From the NCBI GenBank assembly GCA_947452005.1, contig CANGBC010000001.1, positions 1 to 64,000 of the forward strand: a DNA stretch of 64,000 bases, read 5' to 3'. The notes beneath the pieces are model-generated. The model was given only the letters and a program-made list of their open reading frames with translations. It ran no database searches and was not told the DNA's origin. Shown in pieces: positions 29,302-38,393 of this stretch. The first letter of the stretch is position 1; the number at the start of each line of letters is the position of its first letter. The translations under genes were made by a program, and so were the position numbers. The DNA comes from Beijerinckiaceae bacterium (GTDB taxonomy: Bacteria; Pseudomonadota; Alphaproteobacteria; Rhizobiales; Beijerinckiaceae).

Positions 29302-30306
29302 TTATTTGGCGAGCTCGACGACTTCCTTGGGAGCGCTCACCACCTTGGCCGTGATCCGCGCCAGCTCCTGATGGGTCATGGGCTCAATAGTCAGATTGAG
29401 CCGCTTGGCATCGGCCAAGAAGGCCTCATCCTTCATCGTCTTCTCAAAGGCATCGCGCATCATGGCGAGGCGGTCAGCAGGCACCCCCGGGGGCATGAAG
29501 ACGCTGCGGCCGAAATCCGATTCTGCTGACAGGAATTCTGCCACCTGACGATGCACCGGATCTTTCATCAGCTCGGCCAGAGTGGGCACATTGGGCGCGC
29601 TGGGTTCGCGCGTGATCGAGGCGAAGACGACCGGCTTGATGCGGCCATCGGCAATCGCATCGGGCATGGCCAGCTGGACGCTCACCCAGGACGCGCCACG
29701 CCCTTCAATCTCGCCACGCTGCATCGCCAGATTGAGATCGGCGGCGCCCTTATAGCCCGTGACGATCTTGTATTTGGTGCCCAAAAATTTGTTTAGCAGA
29801 TTAGGCACGATGTAAGTCGGCGAGCTGGGGCCCGTTGCCCCGATAATGACTTCCGTTGTCTTGGCGTCTTCAATCGTCTGGCCTTTGGCGGTGTGCCAGA
29901 TCGACAGCATGTTGCGCACGGGTGCCATATTGCCGAGCCACATCCATTCGCGCGCATCATATTTCGCATATTGGGGCTGCAACACCTGATTGAGCACAAT
30001 GGTCTGCTGCGTCATCGCCATCGTTGTGCCGTCGGTGGGCATATTGGCGCGCACTGAATTGGCGAGATTGAGACCGCCAGATTCACCGCCCGTATATTTG
30101 ATGATGAATTTCGGCTTTTCAGGAATGTATTTCGGCATGTGCTCGGCCAGCACCTGCGCATAGGGACCAAACGAGCCACCCGGATCAGAGCCAACGAGGA
30201 ACGTGATGTTCTTGCCACGATAGAAATCCGACAAAGCATCCGCTTTGGCTGGCGTTGAAGCGGCGGCGATGACCATCGCGCTGAAAAGACCCGTCCAGAT
30301 TTTCAT
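29302..30306 (-). CDS. Bug/TctC-like periplasmic substrate-binding protein
   Basis: The 334-residue product has a signal peptide (MKIWTGLFSAMVIAAASTPAKA) and the family-typical start FYRGKNITFLVGSDPGGSFG. The later GATGPSSPTYIVPNLLNK and the PPGVPADRLAMMRDAFEKT segment fit the same family. GGGAG is eight bases before the ATG. It lies 30 bases after an Ldh-family dehydrogenase on the same strand, so the two probably form an operon in which the dehydrogenase acts on the captured carboxylate. Confidence 0.87.
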   Translation of the reverse strand: MKIWTGLFSAMVIAAASTPAKADALSDFYRGKNITFLVGSDPGGSFGPYAQVLAEHMPKYIPEKPKFIIKYTGGESGGLNLANSVRANMPTDGTTMAMTQQTIVLNQVLQPQYAKYDAREWMWLGNMAPVRNMLSIWHTAKGQTIEDAKTTEVIIGATGPSSPTYIVPNLLNKFLGTKYKIVTGYKGAADLNLAMQRGEIEGRGASWVSVQLAMPDAIADGRIKPVVFASITREPSAPNVPTLAELMKDPVHRQVAEFLSAESDFGRSVFMPPGVPADRLAMMRDAFEKTMKDEAFLADAKRLNLTIEPMTHQELARITAKVVSAPKEVVELAK

Positions 30307-30336
30307 TTTATTTCTCCCGATATTTTTGAGCGCTGT

Positions 30337-31383
30337 TTAAGCGCTGTTTGGAATATCAACACCATGCAGCTGTGCCAGCGCGTTCAATTCAGCCCAGACT
30401 TTTGCATTGATGCGAAGTCCCTGTGTCTCAGATCTTTTTGCCGCGCGCGCACTGCGCTCGCCAGGCAATCGCAATTCATCCACGCCCTCGACGCGCGGCA
30501 AATTTTTGATAACGCTTGTCAACACATCCATGTCAGCTTCAAAATCAGACGCCGCACGCAAACGCGCCACATCAATGACAATCATCGTGGCGCTTTGACC
30601 GTGACCCTTCTTGCCCTTTTGCAACATGGGCGCAAGCAAAGGCGCACTCGCCAGAAGGCTTGTCAGAATTTCTGTCATCAAGGCCAGGCCAGATCCTTTC
30701 GGCCCACCCATAGGCAGAAGAACCTCCGCGTGTGCCGCCTCGCGCGCGGGCTTGCCTTGGGCATCGAGCGCCCAACCTTCGGGCAAAATTTCACTGTCGC
30801 GGCGTGCCTGTTTCAAACGTCCATTCGACACAAGACTTGATGCCATATCGAGAAGCACAACACCTTCGGGGCCACCGGGGGCCGCAATGGCGAGTGGTGC
30901 CGTGGACAGACTGGCAATGCGCGCGCCTTCATAGGCCATCAACGGTGGGCCAGCAGCAAAAGCAATGGCGACAAATCCATTGCGTGCCGCGCGCTCAACA
31001 TAATGCCCGATGGCGCCAGCATGTGTGGCGCCACCCATGACGCCCAAGCCCACACCAAATTGACGCGCGCGATCTTGTGCGGTCTCGACAACCTGCATCA
31101 TGGCCACCGGACCGGCAGCGCCTTGCGCATCGATAGAAAACAGCGCGCCAAAATCAGCACGCATCTGCGGCACGGCGCCAGGCTTCATGGCGCCTTTGTC
31201 GATCATGCCAAAATAATGAGGGATGCGGGCGACACCATGCGTCTCGGCACCGCGCATATCTGCCCAGACGAGGACCTCGGCCACGCTCAAGGCGTCACGC
31301 GCCGACAAGCCGCGACTTTGAAACAATCGCGACACGAAATCGCGCAAGGGCGATACGCCAATGGTTGCAGCCTGCACCGCCAA
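30337..31383 (-). CDS. Ldh family (malate/lactate/ureidoglycolate-type) NAD(P)-dependent dehydrogenase
   Basis: The 348-residue protein belongs to the LDH2/malate-dehydrogenase oxidoreductase family, which is unrelated to the classical Mdh. It shows ADMRGAETHGVARIPHY (41-57), containing the conserved GAETHGV, and the segments VMGGATHAGAIGHYVERA and MGGPKGSGLALMTEIL. Members oxidise 2-hydroxy acids such as lactate, malate, sulfolactate or ureidoglycolate; the sequence does not decide which. The downstream binding protein suggests use of an imported hydroxy acid. Confidence 0.87.
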   Translation of the reverse strand: MAVQAATIGVSPLRDFVSRLFQSRGLSARDALSVAEVLVWADMRGAETHGVARIPHYFGMIDKGAMKPGAVPQMRADFGALFSIDAQGAAGPVAMMQVVETAQDRARQFGVGLGVMGGATHAGAIGHYVERAARNGFVAIAFAAGPPLMAYEGARIASLSTAPLAIAAPGGPEGVVLLDMASSLVSNGRLKQARRDSEILPEGWALDAQGKPAREAAHAEVLLPMGGPKGSGLALMTEILTSLLASAPLLAPMLQKGKKGHGQSATMIVIDVARLRAASDFEADMDVLTSVIKNLPRVEGVDELRLPGERSARAAKRSETQGLRINAKVWAELNALAQLHGVDIPNSA

Positions 31384-31639
31384 ATTGCCTCCCCGCCCCT
31401 CAAAAGATAGCGGGGCACGCCACTGGATTCTTTAGATTTTATCGGCTCGACCGTCGCCTGCGAACCGCGCGCGGCACCATAACCAGACTATCGGGAAATG
31501 TCAGCGGGCGGGACCGCGAGCTTGGCTTTTAGGGTCCGTGGTGTTACTGCCTTGCACTATGTACGAATAAATTTATGTTGCATTTGTTTCTTGATCTGCT
31601 CATTTTTATATCGCTTAACACCTTGCCGGGGGACTGGTC

Positions 31640-31945
31640 ATGTTTTCAGGCGCCTTGGGGAAAGCCTGTTTCGGCCCGACGGAAATTGAAGCCATGCGGC
31701 GCGCCTTGGTGCTGGCGGAGCATGCTTTGCGTTGTGAAGAGGCGCAGCCGCAACGGCGTCAGGAAATGGCGCGCATGATTGTGCAGCTCGCTGCGCGTGG
31801 ACAGCTTGATCCCGTCATGCTGAGCGCCATGGCCCTGAGGTCACGCCGCCAGGCTCTGGCGGCCACGTTCCGTCCCTATGATCGTCGCCTGCAAGCGGGC
31901 CGCCCGCATGGCCGCCGCGCATTTTCATCTCGCCAGAGCGCGTGA
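31640..31945 (+). CDS. small conserved hypothetical protein (Hyphomicrobiales type)
   Basis: The 101-residue product has a helical core (TEIEAMRRALVLAEHAL, then RRQEMARMIVQLAARGQLDP) that resembles, from memory, short proteins of Bradyrhizobium and relatives with an EIEAM...A.L.....DP pattern of unknown function. The basic C-terminus is probably disordered. GGGGGA lies seven bases before the ATG. It overlaps the next small frame by a few codons only if that frame starts early. It is AT-rich upstream (31540-31640), which may hold its promoter. Confidence 0.65.
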   Translation: MFSGALGKACFGPTEIEAMRRALVLAEHALRCEEAQPQRRQEMARMIVQLAARGQLDPVMLSAMALRSRRQALAATFRPYDRRLQAGRPHGRRAFSSRQSA

Positions 31946-31952
31946 GGCCCGC

Positions 31953-32114
31953 ATGCGCCAGCCACGCTCCCTTTTGTCCCACGAAGAAATGACCGCGTTG
32001 ATCGCCTCCAGTTCGCAGGCCAACAATGCCCCCGCAAAAGCCGGGCTGCGCGCCACAGCGGCGCGCTGGCTGAAGCGGCTGGCAGATCGCATCGGTGGCC
32101 ACAATCTGACGTAA
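31953..32114 (+). CDS. possible 53-residue basic protein
   Basis: The ATG at 31953 has GAGG six bases upstream and opens a frame of 53 codons beginning MRQPRSLLSHEEMTALI. It follows the previous small gene by seven bases. The product is helical and basic with no recognised domain. It could be a separate short gene or an artefact of the GC-rich frame; I give it less than even odds. Confidence 0.4.
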   Translation: MRQPRSLLSHEEMTALIASSSQANNAPAKAGLRATAARWLKRLADRIGGHNLT

Positions 32115-32199
32115 GGTCAGCTTAGCGTGTAGCGAAGCTGTTGAAAGACCTTCGCTCTTCATAGAAGTGAGCAGCCCTTCCGGATAGTTTCCGATCGAC

Positions 32200-33108
32200 A
32201 TGAGCAGCTCAACCCCCTCCTCCGCGCCCGATCTTGCCGCACTGGCCACCTTGCTTGAGGCAAGCGAAGACTATCGTGTGCTGCGACGTTTGCAGCCCGC
32301 GCGCCAGCATGAGCGCGATGACGGAACAGCGCTGAAAAAGGCGGTCTTTCTGGATGTCGAGACAACCGGGCTCGATGCCGGGCGGCATGAAATCATCGAA
32401 CTGGCCATGGTGCCGTTCACTTACGCACAGGATGGCCGGATTTTCACAATCGGCGAGCCTTTTCAGGCCTTGCGCGAACCCTCGCATCCGATTCCGCCCG
32501 AGATCACAGCCATCACGGGCATTGATGATGCGATGGTGGCGGGCCAAAGCATTGATGGCGATGCGGTGCGTGCTTTCATTGCCGATGCAGATCTGATCAT
32601 CGCGCATAATGCAGGCTTTGATCGTCGCTTCATGGAAATCTTCTGTCCTGATTTCACGCATAAGCCGTGGGCATGCTCCATGTTGCAGGTGGACTGGCAA
32701 GCGGAAGGGTTTGAGACACTCAAGCTCACCTGGCTCGCCGCCACTGCTGGTTTTTTCTACGACAAACATCGCGCCGTGCATGATTGCCATGCGGCCATCG
32801 AACTTCTAGCGCGCAAACTGCCCAAGAGCGGACAGCGCGCCCTGGGACAATTGCTGGAGCGCGCACGCGCACCCAGCTGGCGTATCTGGGCCTCGAACGC
32901 GCCATTTGAAATGAAAGACGCCCTCAAGGCACGCGGCTATCGCTGGAATGCCGATGGGGTGGGTGCCATGCGCGCCTGGACCAGAGATGTGCCCGACGCC
33001 ACCAAGGACGACGAGCTGCACTATCTGCAGGCTGAGATCTACGGCCGGGAGATCGCCATCAATTGCCGAAAGATCGACGCTTTCGATCGATTTTCGAGCC
33101 GCGTCTAA
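32200..33108 (+). CDS. DEDDh 3'-5' exonuclease (DnaQ-like)
   Basis: The 302-residue protein contains an RNase T/DnaQ-type exonuclease fold with all acidic residues visible: D52 and E54 in FLDVETTGLD, D141 in HNAGFDRRF, and H190 with D195 in HRAVHDCH. The C-terminal 100 residues (WRIWASNAPFEMKDALKARGYRWN) form an extra domain that recurs in stand-alone exonucleases of this type. It is not the polymerase III epsilon subunit, since it lacks its clamp-binding C-terminus. It probably acts in repair or RNA turnover. Confidence 0.85.
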   Translation: MSSSTPSSAPDLAALATLLEASEDYRVLRRLQPARQHERDDGTALKKAVFLDVETTGLDAGRHEIIELAMVPFTYAQDGRIFTIGEPFQALREPSHPIPPEITAITGIDDAMVAGQSIDGDAVRAFIADADLIIAHNAGFDRRFMEIFCPDFTHKPWACSMLQVDWQAEGFETLKLTWLAATAGFFYDKHRAVHDCHAAIELLARKLPKSGQRALGQLLERARAPSWRIWASNAPFEMKDALKARGYRWNADGVGAMRAWTRDVPDATKDDELHYLQAEIYGREIAINCRKIDAFDRFSSRV

Positions 33109-33202
33109 GGACGGATTTGCCTCAAAGCCCTGAGTGTGGAAAAGGAACGGCCGGACAAGCCGGACATGCCGGCAGCTGAGCCTTGAGGGCGCGAGAACTC
33201 CG

Positions 33203-33568
33203 ATGCGTATGGTCCTGAGATCCAAGATCCACAATGCCACGGTCACCGAGGCCAATCTGGCCTATATCGGCTCGATCACCATTGATGCCGACCTGATCGA
33301 ACGCGTGGGCCTGTGGCCTGGAGAGCGCGTGCTGGTGGTCTCCAACACATCAGGCGCCCGGCTTGAGACCTATGTGATCAAGGGTGAAGCTGGCTCGGGC
33401 CAGATTTGCATGAATGGTGCCGCCGCCCATCTGATCAAAGAGGGCGAAGAAATCATCATCATGGGGTTTGAACTGACCGACAAGCCAATCACGCCGAAGG
33501 TGATCCTCGTCGACAAAAAGAACCGCTTTCTGGCGGACTTGACTGAGAAGCCCGGGACAATTTTGTGA
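33203..33568 (+). CDS. panD: aspartate 1-decarboxylase proenzyme
   Basis: PanD converts aspartate to beta-alanine for pantothenate and CoA. The 121-residue proenzyme cuts itself between G23 and S24 in YIGSITIDADL, making the pyruvoyl group. The N-terminus VLRSKIHNATVTEA and the GAAAHLIKEGEEIIIM segment are typical. A second start at 33209 is possible. The open frame back to 33134 is rejected because family members start at the MR(M)xxxSKIH stretch. Confidence 0.95.
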   Translation: MRMVLRSKIHNATVTEANLAYIGSITIDADLIERVGLWPGERVLVVSNTSGARLETYVIKGEAGSGQICMNGAAAHLIKEGEEIIIMGFELTDKPITPKVILVDKKNRFLADLTEKPGTIL

Positions 33569-33613
33569 GAAAAGCTATCTAGCTCGGGGCACTCCCATTG
33601 GTTTTAAGCAGAG

Positions 33614-34378
33614 CTAAAACCTTGCGTGGTTTATACTTGAATTGAAAAAGGAGAGTTTCATCGGGAAGCGTTTCAATAGGTGATTTTTTTGAAATTGGTT
33701 GACGCGAAATTTAGCAAACCGAAGCCGACCCATTTGCCAACATCGTGTTCTGACAAAATTATGCCCCCACGATCCTAAAAAGTGATGTATCGCATAATTT
33801 TTGACGCCCTCATTGCGAGCGCAGAAGTAGCCGCTGGGGAAAATGATGGACCCGTCGCCTAAGAAAAAAGTTGAGTCATCGATCAATGTAATTTTGAAAT
33901 GCTCCGCAAAGAAGGCCTCAAATCGTCGCGTATTGGGGGTAAGGTCCATAAGTCCAGAACGCAAGAAATCTAAGCCGTCGTAATGCGAAAGAAGACGGCA
34001 AATTAAGTTGTCGGAGGGAGAGGCTCCGATTAATGCCGTGCCAATTCCAAGAGTGTTAGCGTACCGCTCGAAGCCAATGACGAAGTTTAGTTGTGTCAAA
34101 TCTTCAAGGGAAGACGTTAGCTCCAAATCTGTATCGAGGTAGAAACCACCTTCGGAGGCGAGCGCATAAAGTCGCATATAGTCTGAGGCAAAGGCCCATC
34201 TGCCACAGTAGATAGCTTGCTCCAAATATCGGCTACGGATTTTAGCAACATCAGCGTTACCCCACTCACGAATGTCCCAATCCGGGCAGTGTTGCCTCCA
34301 TGATTGGATACAATTTTCGCTAAGCTCGCTTTTCTTGTTTGGCCCAAGCCAAACGAAATGAATCTTTTTGGGAATCAT
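33614..34378 (-). CDS. GT32-type glycosyltransferase (DXD sugar-binding)
   Basis: The 254-residue product begins MIPKKIHFVWLGPNKKSE, the classic start of DXD glycosyltransferases of the Och1/capsule type. The metal/sugar-nucleotide motif DTD is at 82-84 in GGFYLDTDLEL, and WAFASDYMRLYAL precedes it. It would add a sugar to a surface polysaccharide. The gene and its flanks (about 33590-34500) are visibly AT-richer than every neighbour, with AAA, ATT and TTT codons frequent. It lies just beyond the 3' end of a tRNA-Ala gene. Both points suggest recent transfer. Confidence 0.85.
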   Translation of the reverse strand: MIPKKIHFVWLGPNKKSELSENCIQSWRQHCPDWDIREWGNADVAKIRSRYLEQAIYCGRWAFASDYMRLYALASEGGFYLDTDLELTSSLEDLTQLNFVIGFERYANTLGIGTALIGASPSDNLICRLLSHYDGLDFLRSGLMDLTPNTRRFEAFFAEHFKITLIDDSTFFLGDGSIIFPSGYFCARNEGVKNYAIHHFLGSWGHNFVRTRCWQMGRLRFAKFRVNQFQKNHLLKRFPMKLSFFNSSINHARF

Positions 34379-34507
34379 AATAAAAATCCAAAAATATTGA
34401 GCCTTAAATCTGTGCGGCCCCAAAAATTTATTTCAAAAAAGACGGTGTTTTGAACAGCCAAAAACTAGGAAATGATCTTGGATAACAATAACATTTTGGA
34501 AGAAGCT

Positions 34508-34583
<76 letters not shown>

Positions 34584-34714
34584 AAGCTGGCGCGTGTGTA
34601 GCGAGCGCCCTGCTAAGTGTCAACGCGCGAGCCCCAAAAGGCTCATTGTGCGGTCTCGCTTGCTCCGTGAGCGTCGGGCAGCTAAACCGGAAGAGGATCA
34701 ATTCCGGAGCCCCT

Positions 34715-35011
34715 ATGCGCGCGATCCTCGATCTTATTCTGCTGGTTTTGCAGCTCTACACCTGGGTCATTATTGCCTTGGCCGTCGTGTCATGGCTGGT
34801 GGCCTTTGGCGTCATCAATGTCCGCAATGATTTTGTGCGCTCCATCTGGAACGCCCTTTTGGCGGTCACCGAGCCCATCCTGATGCCCATTCGGCGGCGA
34901 CTGCCCAATCTTGGCGGCCTGGATCTGTCTCCGGTGGTCTTGCTGCTGGCGATCTTCTTCATCGAGCGTGTGATCCTCTATTACATTTATCCCGCTGCCA
35001 TGAGCTTCTGA
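34715..35011 (+). CDS. YggT family membrane protein
   Basis: The 98-residue protein has two YggT-type hydrophobic regions, at about residues 3-30 (ILDLILLVLQLYTWVIIALA) and 68-95, separated by the conserved VTEPILMPIRRRLPNLGG-like turn. YggT proteins are small inner-membrane proteins whose role may concern cell division or osmotic resistance. GGAG lies seven bases before the ATG. The stop overlaps the start of the DUF167 gene, a pairing also seen in other bacteria. Confidence 0.92.
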   Translation: MRAILDLILLVLQLYTWVIIALAVVSWLVAFGVINVRNDFVRSIWNALLAVTEPILMPIRRRLPNLGGLDLSPVVLLLAIFFIERVILYYIYPAAMSF

Positions 35012-35334
35012 TGGCCGCTGTGCCGTGGGCTGTGCAGGCGCGGGGCCTCGTGATTGAGGTCCGCCTCACACCGCGCGCAGCCATGGACCGCCTCGATGGT
35101 GTTGAGACCCTCTCGGACGGCCGACCTGTGCTGAAAGCGCGGGTGCGCGCTGTGCCTGAGAAGGGCTTGGCCAATGAGGCCATCGTGAAACTGCTCACCA
35201 AGGCTCTGGGCCTGCCCGTCTCACGCGCCCAATTGCTCGCAGGCGACACAGCGCGGCGCAAAAGCGTCCTTCTGGAAGGCGATGGAGCAGCGCTGGCTGC
35301 CCGCCTCACCGAATTGCTTGCTGCGAAGGGCTAG
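35011..35334 (+). CDS. DUF167 (YggU) family protein
   Basis: The 107-residue protein is a single DUF167 domain: VIEVRLTPRAAMDRLDG near 14-30, then VPEKGLANEAIVKLLTKALGLP near 48-69 and AGDTARRKSVLLEG near 78-91. The function is unknown. Its ATG overlaps the yggT stop by one base (TGATG at 35009-35013), so the two are coupled. Confidence 0.93.
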   Translation: MAAVPWAVQARGLVIEVRLTPRAAMDRLDGVETLSDGRPVLKARVRAVPEKGLANEAIVKLLTKALGLPVSRAQLLAGDTARRKSVLLEGDGAALAARLTELLAAKG

Positions 35335-35397
35335 GGTGCGCTGCAGCATCAATCCGCATTAGCATGGGCCCAGACCCGCGAGTCGGAGAGCGCATTG

Positions 35398-36453
35398 ATG
35401 GCCAGCCAGAAGACCAATGAGGGGCATTATTTCGAGGACTTCCGCCTCGGCCAAATGATGCGCCACGCCACACCGCGCACCGTGACCACGGGCGATGTGG
35501 CGCTCTATACCGCACTGACAGGCACGCGATTCGCGGTGCAATCATCCGATGAATTTGCGCGCAGCCTAGGTTATCCGCAAAGCCCGATTGATGATGTGCT
35601 GACCTTCCACATTGTCTTTGGCAAAACCGTGCCCGATGTCTCGCTCAATGCGGTGGCCAATCTGGGCTATGCCGATTGTCGTTTTCTGGCGCCCGTTTTT
35701 CCCGGCGATACTTTGTCGTCCGTCTCGGAAGTGATCGGACTGAAAGAAAATTCCAACAAGCAGACAGGCGTTGTCTATGTGCGCTCCAAAGGCGTGAACC
35801 AACACGGCGTAACGGTGCTCGAATATGTGCGCTGGGTGATGGTGCGCAAACGCGATGTGCATGCGGCGGCACCTGAGAAAAAAGTGCCTGATCTGCCGAA
35901 AGCTCTGACGCCTGACCAGATCGGCACGGCCTGTCTGTCCATCGCACGCGACAAATTTGATTTTTCTTTATCGGGCGCGCCGCATCGCTTTGCCGATTAT
36001 GAAAAAGGCGAGCGCATTGATCATGTCGATGGCATGACGGTGGAAGAAGCCGAGCATATGACGGCCACACGCCTCTATCAGAACACGGCGAAAGTGCATT
36101 TCAACCAGTTCAGCGAAGGCCAAGGGCGCTTTGGTCGTCGGCTCATCTATGGCGGGCATGTCATTTCACTGGCACGCGCATTGAGCTTCAATGGCCTTGG
36201 CAATGCGTTTCATATTGCTGCCATCAATGCAGGCCGCCATGTTGCGCCGCTGTTTGCAGGTCTGACGGTTTTTGCGTGGAGCGAGATTCTCGACACAGCC
36301 GCATTGCCCGGGCGCAATGATGTGGGGGCTTTGCGCATCCGCACAATTGCGACAAAGGACAAGCCCTGCGCCGACTTCCCGTTCAAGGAGGGCGAGGGCT
36401 ATGATCCCTCAGTTATTCTTGATCTGGATTATTGGGCGCTCATCCCGCGCTGA
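35398..36453 (+). CDS. mch: mesaconyl-CoA hydratase (MaoC-like), ethylmalonyl-CoA pathway
   Basis: The 351-residue protein has two hot-dog MaoC-like domains. The segments NEGHYFEDFRLGQMMRHATP, VQSSDEFARSLGYP, NAVANLGYADCRFLAPVFPGD and LKENSNKQTGVVYVRSKG match mesaconyl-C1-CoA hydratase (beta-methylmalyl-CoA dehydratase). That enzyme acts in the ethylmalonyl-CoA pathway that replaces the glyoxylate bypass in many methylotrophs and purple bacteria. The rest of that pathway is not in the window. I use the ATG at 35398, with GGAGAG upstream; a TTG one codon earlier is in frame. Confidence 0.88.
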   Translation: MASQKTNEGHYFEDFRLGQMMRHATPRTVTTGDVALYTALTGTRFAVQSSDEFARSLGYPQSPIDDVLTFHIVFGKTVPDVSLNAVANLGYADCRFLAPVFPGDTLSSVSEVIGLKENSNKQTGVVYVRSKGVNQHGVTVLEYVRWVMVRKRDVHAAAPEKKVPDLPKALTPDQIGTACLSIARDKFDFSLSGAPHRFADYEKGERIDHVDGMTVEEAEHMTATRLYQNTAKVHFNQFSEGQGRFGRRLIYGGHVISLARALSFNGLGNAFHIAAINAGRHVAPLFAGLTVFAWSEILDTAALPGRNDVGALRIRTIATKDKPCADFPFKEGEGYDPSVILDLDYWALIPR

Positions 36454-36457
36454 AAAA

Positions 36458-37393
36458 TCACTGCGGCGCACGCTTCAACAGAAATTCCCACATGAGGCGC
36501 GCGCCATCCAGATCATTGTTCTGCGCGCCGACCGGCATGCCGCGTGATGTCGAGAGGCGACGCCCGGGAATGGTGTGCCCACCGCCCTCAACCTTGACCA
36601 ATTCGACAGGTGCCTTGCAGCCGAGGCCATGCTGAATCAGAACACGTGATCCATCGTTGCGATCACGATCAATGATCGTCTCATCGCGCTGACCGTTACA
36701 TTGCGCGGCCTTTGCAAACACGTTGAAGGTCGCATCCGTCGAGAGCACATCGCGCGGGCCTTCGGGCATGCTGGCCATGCCACCCTGATAAGGCACCATC
36801 GGATCAGCCGTGCCATTCATCAACATGAAGGCAACAGGCTGTGCGGGATTGCAACTCGCGGCCCATTCGACAGGCATGTTGGCGACAAAGGCCCCCGCGC
36901 CGGAAAAGAGATCGCTTTGCTCGCAGGCGATTTTCATCGCGAGCATGCCGCCGCCCGACACACCAGCCACATAAATGCGGCGATGGCTGGCAATGCCTTG
37001 CTCAATCAAACGCGACGCGAGTGCGCGCAAAAAGGCAGCGTCATCTGGCGGTGGTTCGCCGGGCTTGGAGCGGCCCCAATAGCCGTCGACCGCATCGGGA
37101 TAAACAACGGTCGCACCAATCTTGCGCGCCACCATATCGACGCCCAAACTGCGACGCGCACGCAGGCCCGCACCACTCCCACCAGCGCCACCGTGCAAAA
37201 CCATAATCACCGGGCGACGGCGTTTTTTCAGGCGCTCAAATTCAACCAGAGTCGCCGTGCGCTTCACGCCATCGATGGTCAATGTCACGCGCCCATAGGC
37301 GGCTTCCACAGGACGCGGCGCACCAATCAGGCCAACGGCCAAAGTGACGCAAAAAGCGAACAGGACGGCATATCGGGGAGGAGGAGTAAACAT
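36458..37393 (-). CDS. secreted esterase, PHB depolymerase / LpqC-like
   Basis: The 311-residue product has a signal peptide (about residues 1-32) and an alpha/beta-hydrolase fold. The oxyanion region is VIMVLHGGAGGSG (62-74), the nucleophile elbow is GVSGGGM (Ser146), an acid is likely in NGTADPMVPYQGG and the His in VEGGGHTIPG. The set of motifs is that of the PHB-depolymerase esterase family, also seen in LpqC and feruloyl esterases. The true substrate is open. It is convergent with mch and divergent from the hydrolase at 37503. Confidence 0.82.
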   Translation of the reverse strand: MFTPPPRYAVLFAFCVTLAVGLIGAPRPVEAAYGRVTLTIDGVKRTATLVEFERLKKRRRPVIMVLHGGAGGSGAGLRARRSLGVDMVARKIGATVVYPDAVDGYWGRSKPGEPPPDDAAFLRALASRLIEQGIASHRRIYVAGVSGGGMLAMKIACEQSDLFSGAGAFVANMPVEWAASCNPAQPVAFMLMNGTADPMVPYQGGMASMPEGPRDVLSTDATFNVFAKAAQCNGQRDETIIDRDRNDGSRVLIQHGLGCKAPVELVKVEGGGHTIPGRRLSTSRGMPVGAQNNDLDGARLMWEFLLKRAPQ

Positions 37394-37502
37394 AGGGCGA
37401 TCTTGGGGGAAGCGGGCCAATCCTGCAAGGCTTGCTGCACGCAGGCTTTGACCTTGGGGGCTGAGACGCGGCAAAATGGACGAAAGGTCACGGGGGAGAG
37501 TC

Positions 37503-38387
37503 ATGCAGGACGCAACGGCAAAGGTCTGGCTCGATATGGATCAAGCTGCACTGGATGCAGCCTATGATCAGGCGGTCTACGCGCCCAATCAGAAAGCGGT
37601 TCATGACCGGCGCGCGCTCATGTCATCCATTGCTTTGCAGCGACTGGGTGAGCCGCAAGTCATTGCCTATGGCTCAGGTGCCCATCACACATTCGATTTC
37701 TATCGCGCCAAGGGCGACAACCAGCCATTGGTCATCTACGTGCATGGTGGCGCCTGGAAGAGTGGTCGCGCGCGCGATTTCGCCGTGATGGCCGAGACCT
37801 TCGTTCAAGCCGGCGCTCATTGCGCCATTCTGGATTTCGACCTCGTGCAGAATTGCAACGGCGATTTGCGCCCGATGGTTGAACAGGTGCGGCGCGCAAC
37901 TGCTAAAATTTGTGCGGAAGCAAAAACCTTTGGCGCCGACCCCGCGCGCATTCATGTGGTGGGGCATTCATCGGGCGCGCATATGGGTGGCTGTATTCTC
38001 ACCACCGATTGGACGAAAGATTTCGGCCTGTCACAAAAGATCGTGCGCGGTGGCGTGTTGGTGTCGGGCATGTATGAGCTGGAGCCCGTGCGGCGTTCCA
38101 AACGTTCGGAATATGTCGCCTTCACCGATGAGACAGTCGAACAGCTGTCTGCGATCCGTCACATCGACAAACTCAATTGCCCGCTGATCTTGGCCTATGG
38201 CAGTCTGGAAACGCCCGAATTTCAGCGACAAACGCGCGAATTTCATGCGGCTGTGACAGATGCAGGCAAGCGTGCCGAGCTTTACATCGGCACGGGCTAT
38301 AATCATTTCGAGATTTTGGAAACGCTCGCCAATCCATACGGATTGCTGGGCCATCCGGCGCTCAGGCAGATGGGATTGGCGAGCTAA
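37503..38387 (+). CDS. alpha/beta hydrolase, kynurenine formamidase-like
   Basis: The 294-residue cytoplasmic protein starts with KVWLDMDQAALDAAYDQAVY, a helical lead found in the arylformamidase-like hydrolases. VIYVHGGAWKSGRA is the oxyanion motif, VVGHSSGAHMGG contains the nucleophile Ser, and GYNHFEILE contains the catalytic His. GGGGGAGAG precedes the ATG. Family members hydrolyse small carbamoyl or formyl amides; no tryptophan-degradation genes are nearby, so that role is unproven. Confidence 0.78.
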   Translation: MQDATAKVWLDMDQAALDAAYDQAVYAPNQKAVHDRRALMSSIALQRLGEPQVIAYGSGAHHTFDFYRAKGDNQPLVIYVHGGAWKSGRARDFAVMAETFVQAGAHCAILDFDLVQNCNGDLRPMVEQVRRATAKICAEAKTFGADPARIHVVGHSSGAHMGGCILTTDWTKDFGLSQKIVRGGVLVSGMYELEPVRRSKRSEYVAFTDETVEQLSAIRHIDKLNCPLILAYGSLETPEFQRQTREFHAAVTDAGKRAELYIGTGYNHFEILETLANPYGLLGHPALRQMGLAS

Positions 38388-38393
38388 GAGGCG

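Noticed and set aside
33569-33613. Attachment-site duplication of the tRNA 3' end on the far side of the glycosyltransferase
   Set aside because: I compared the tRNA 3' end with this gap and found no copy, so integration at the tRNA is not proven.
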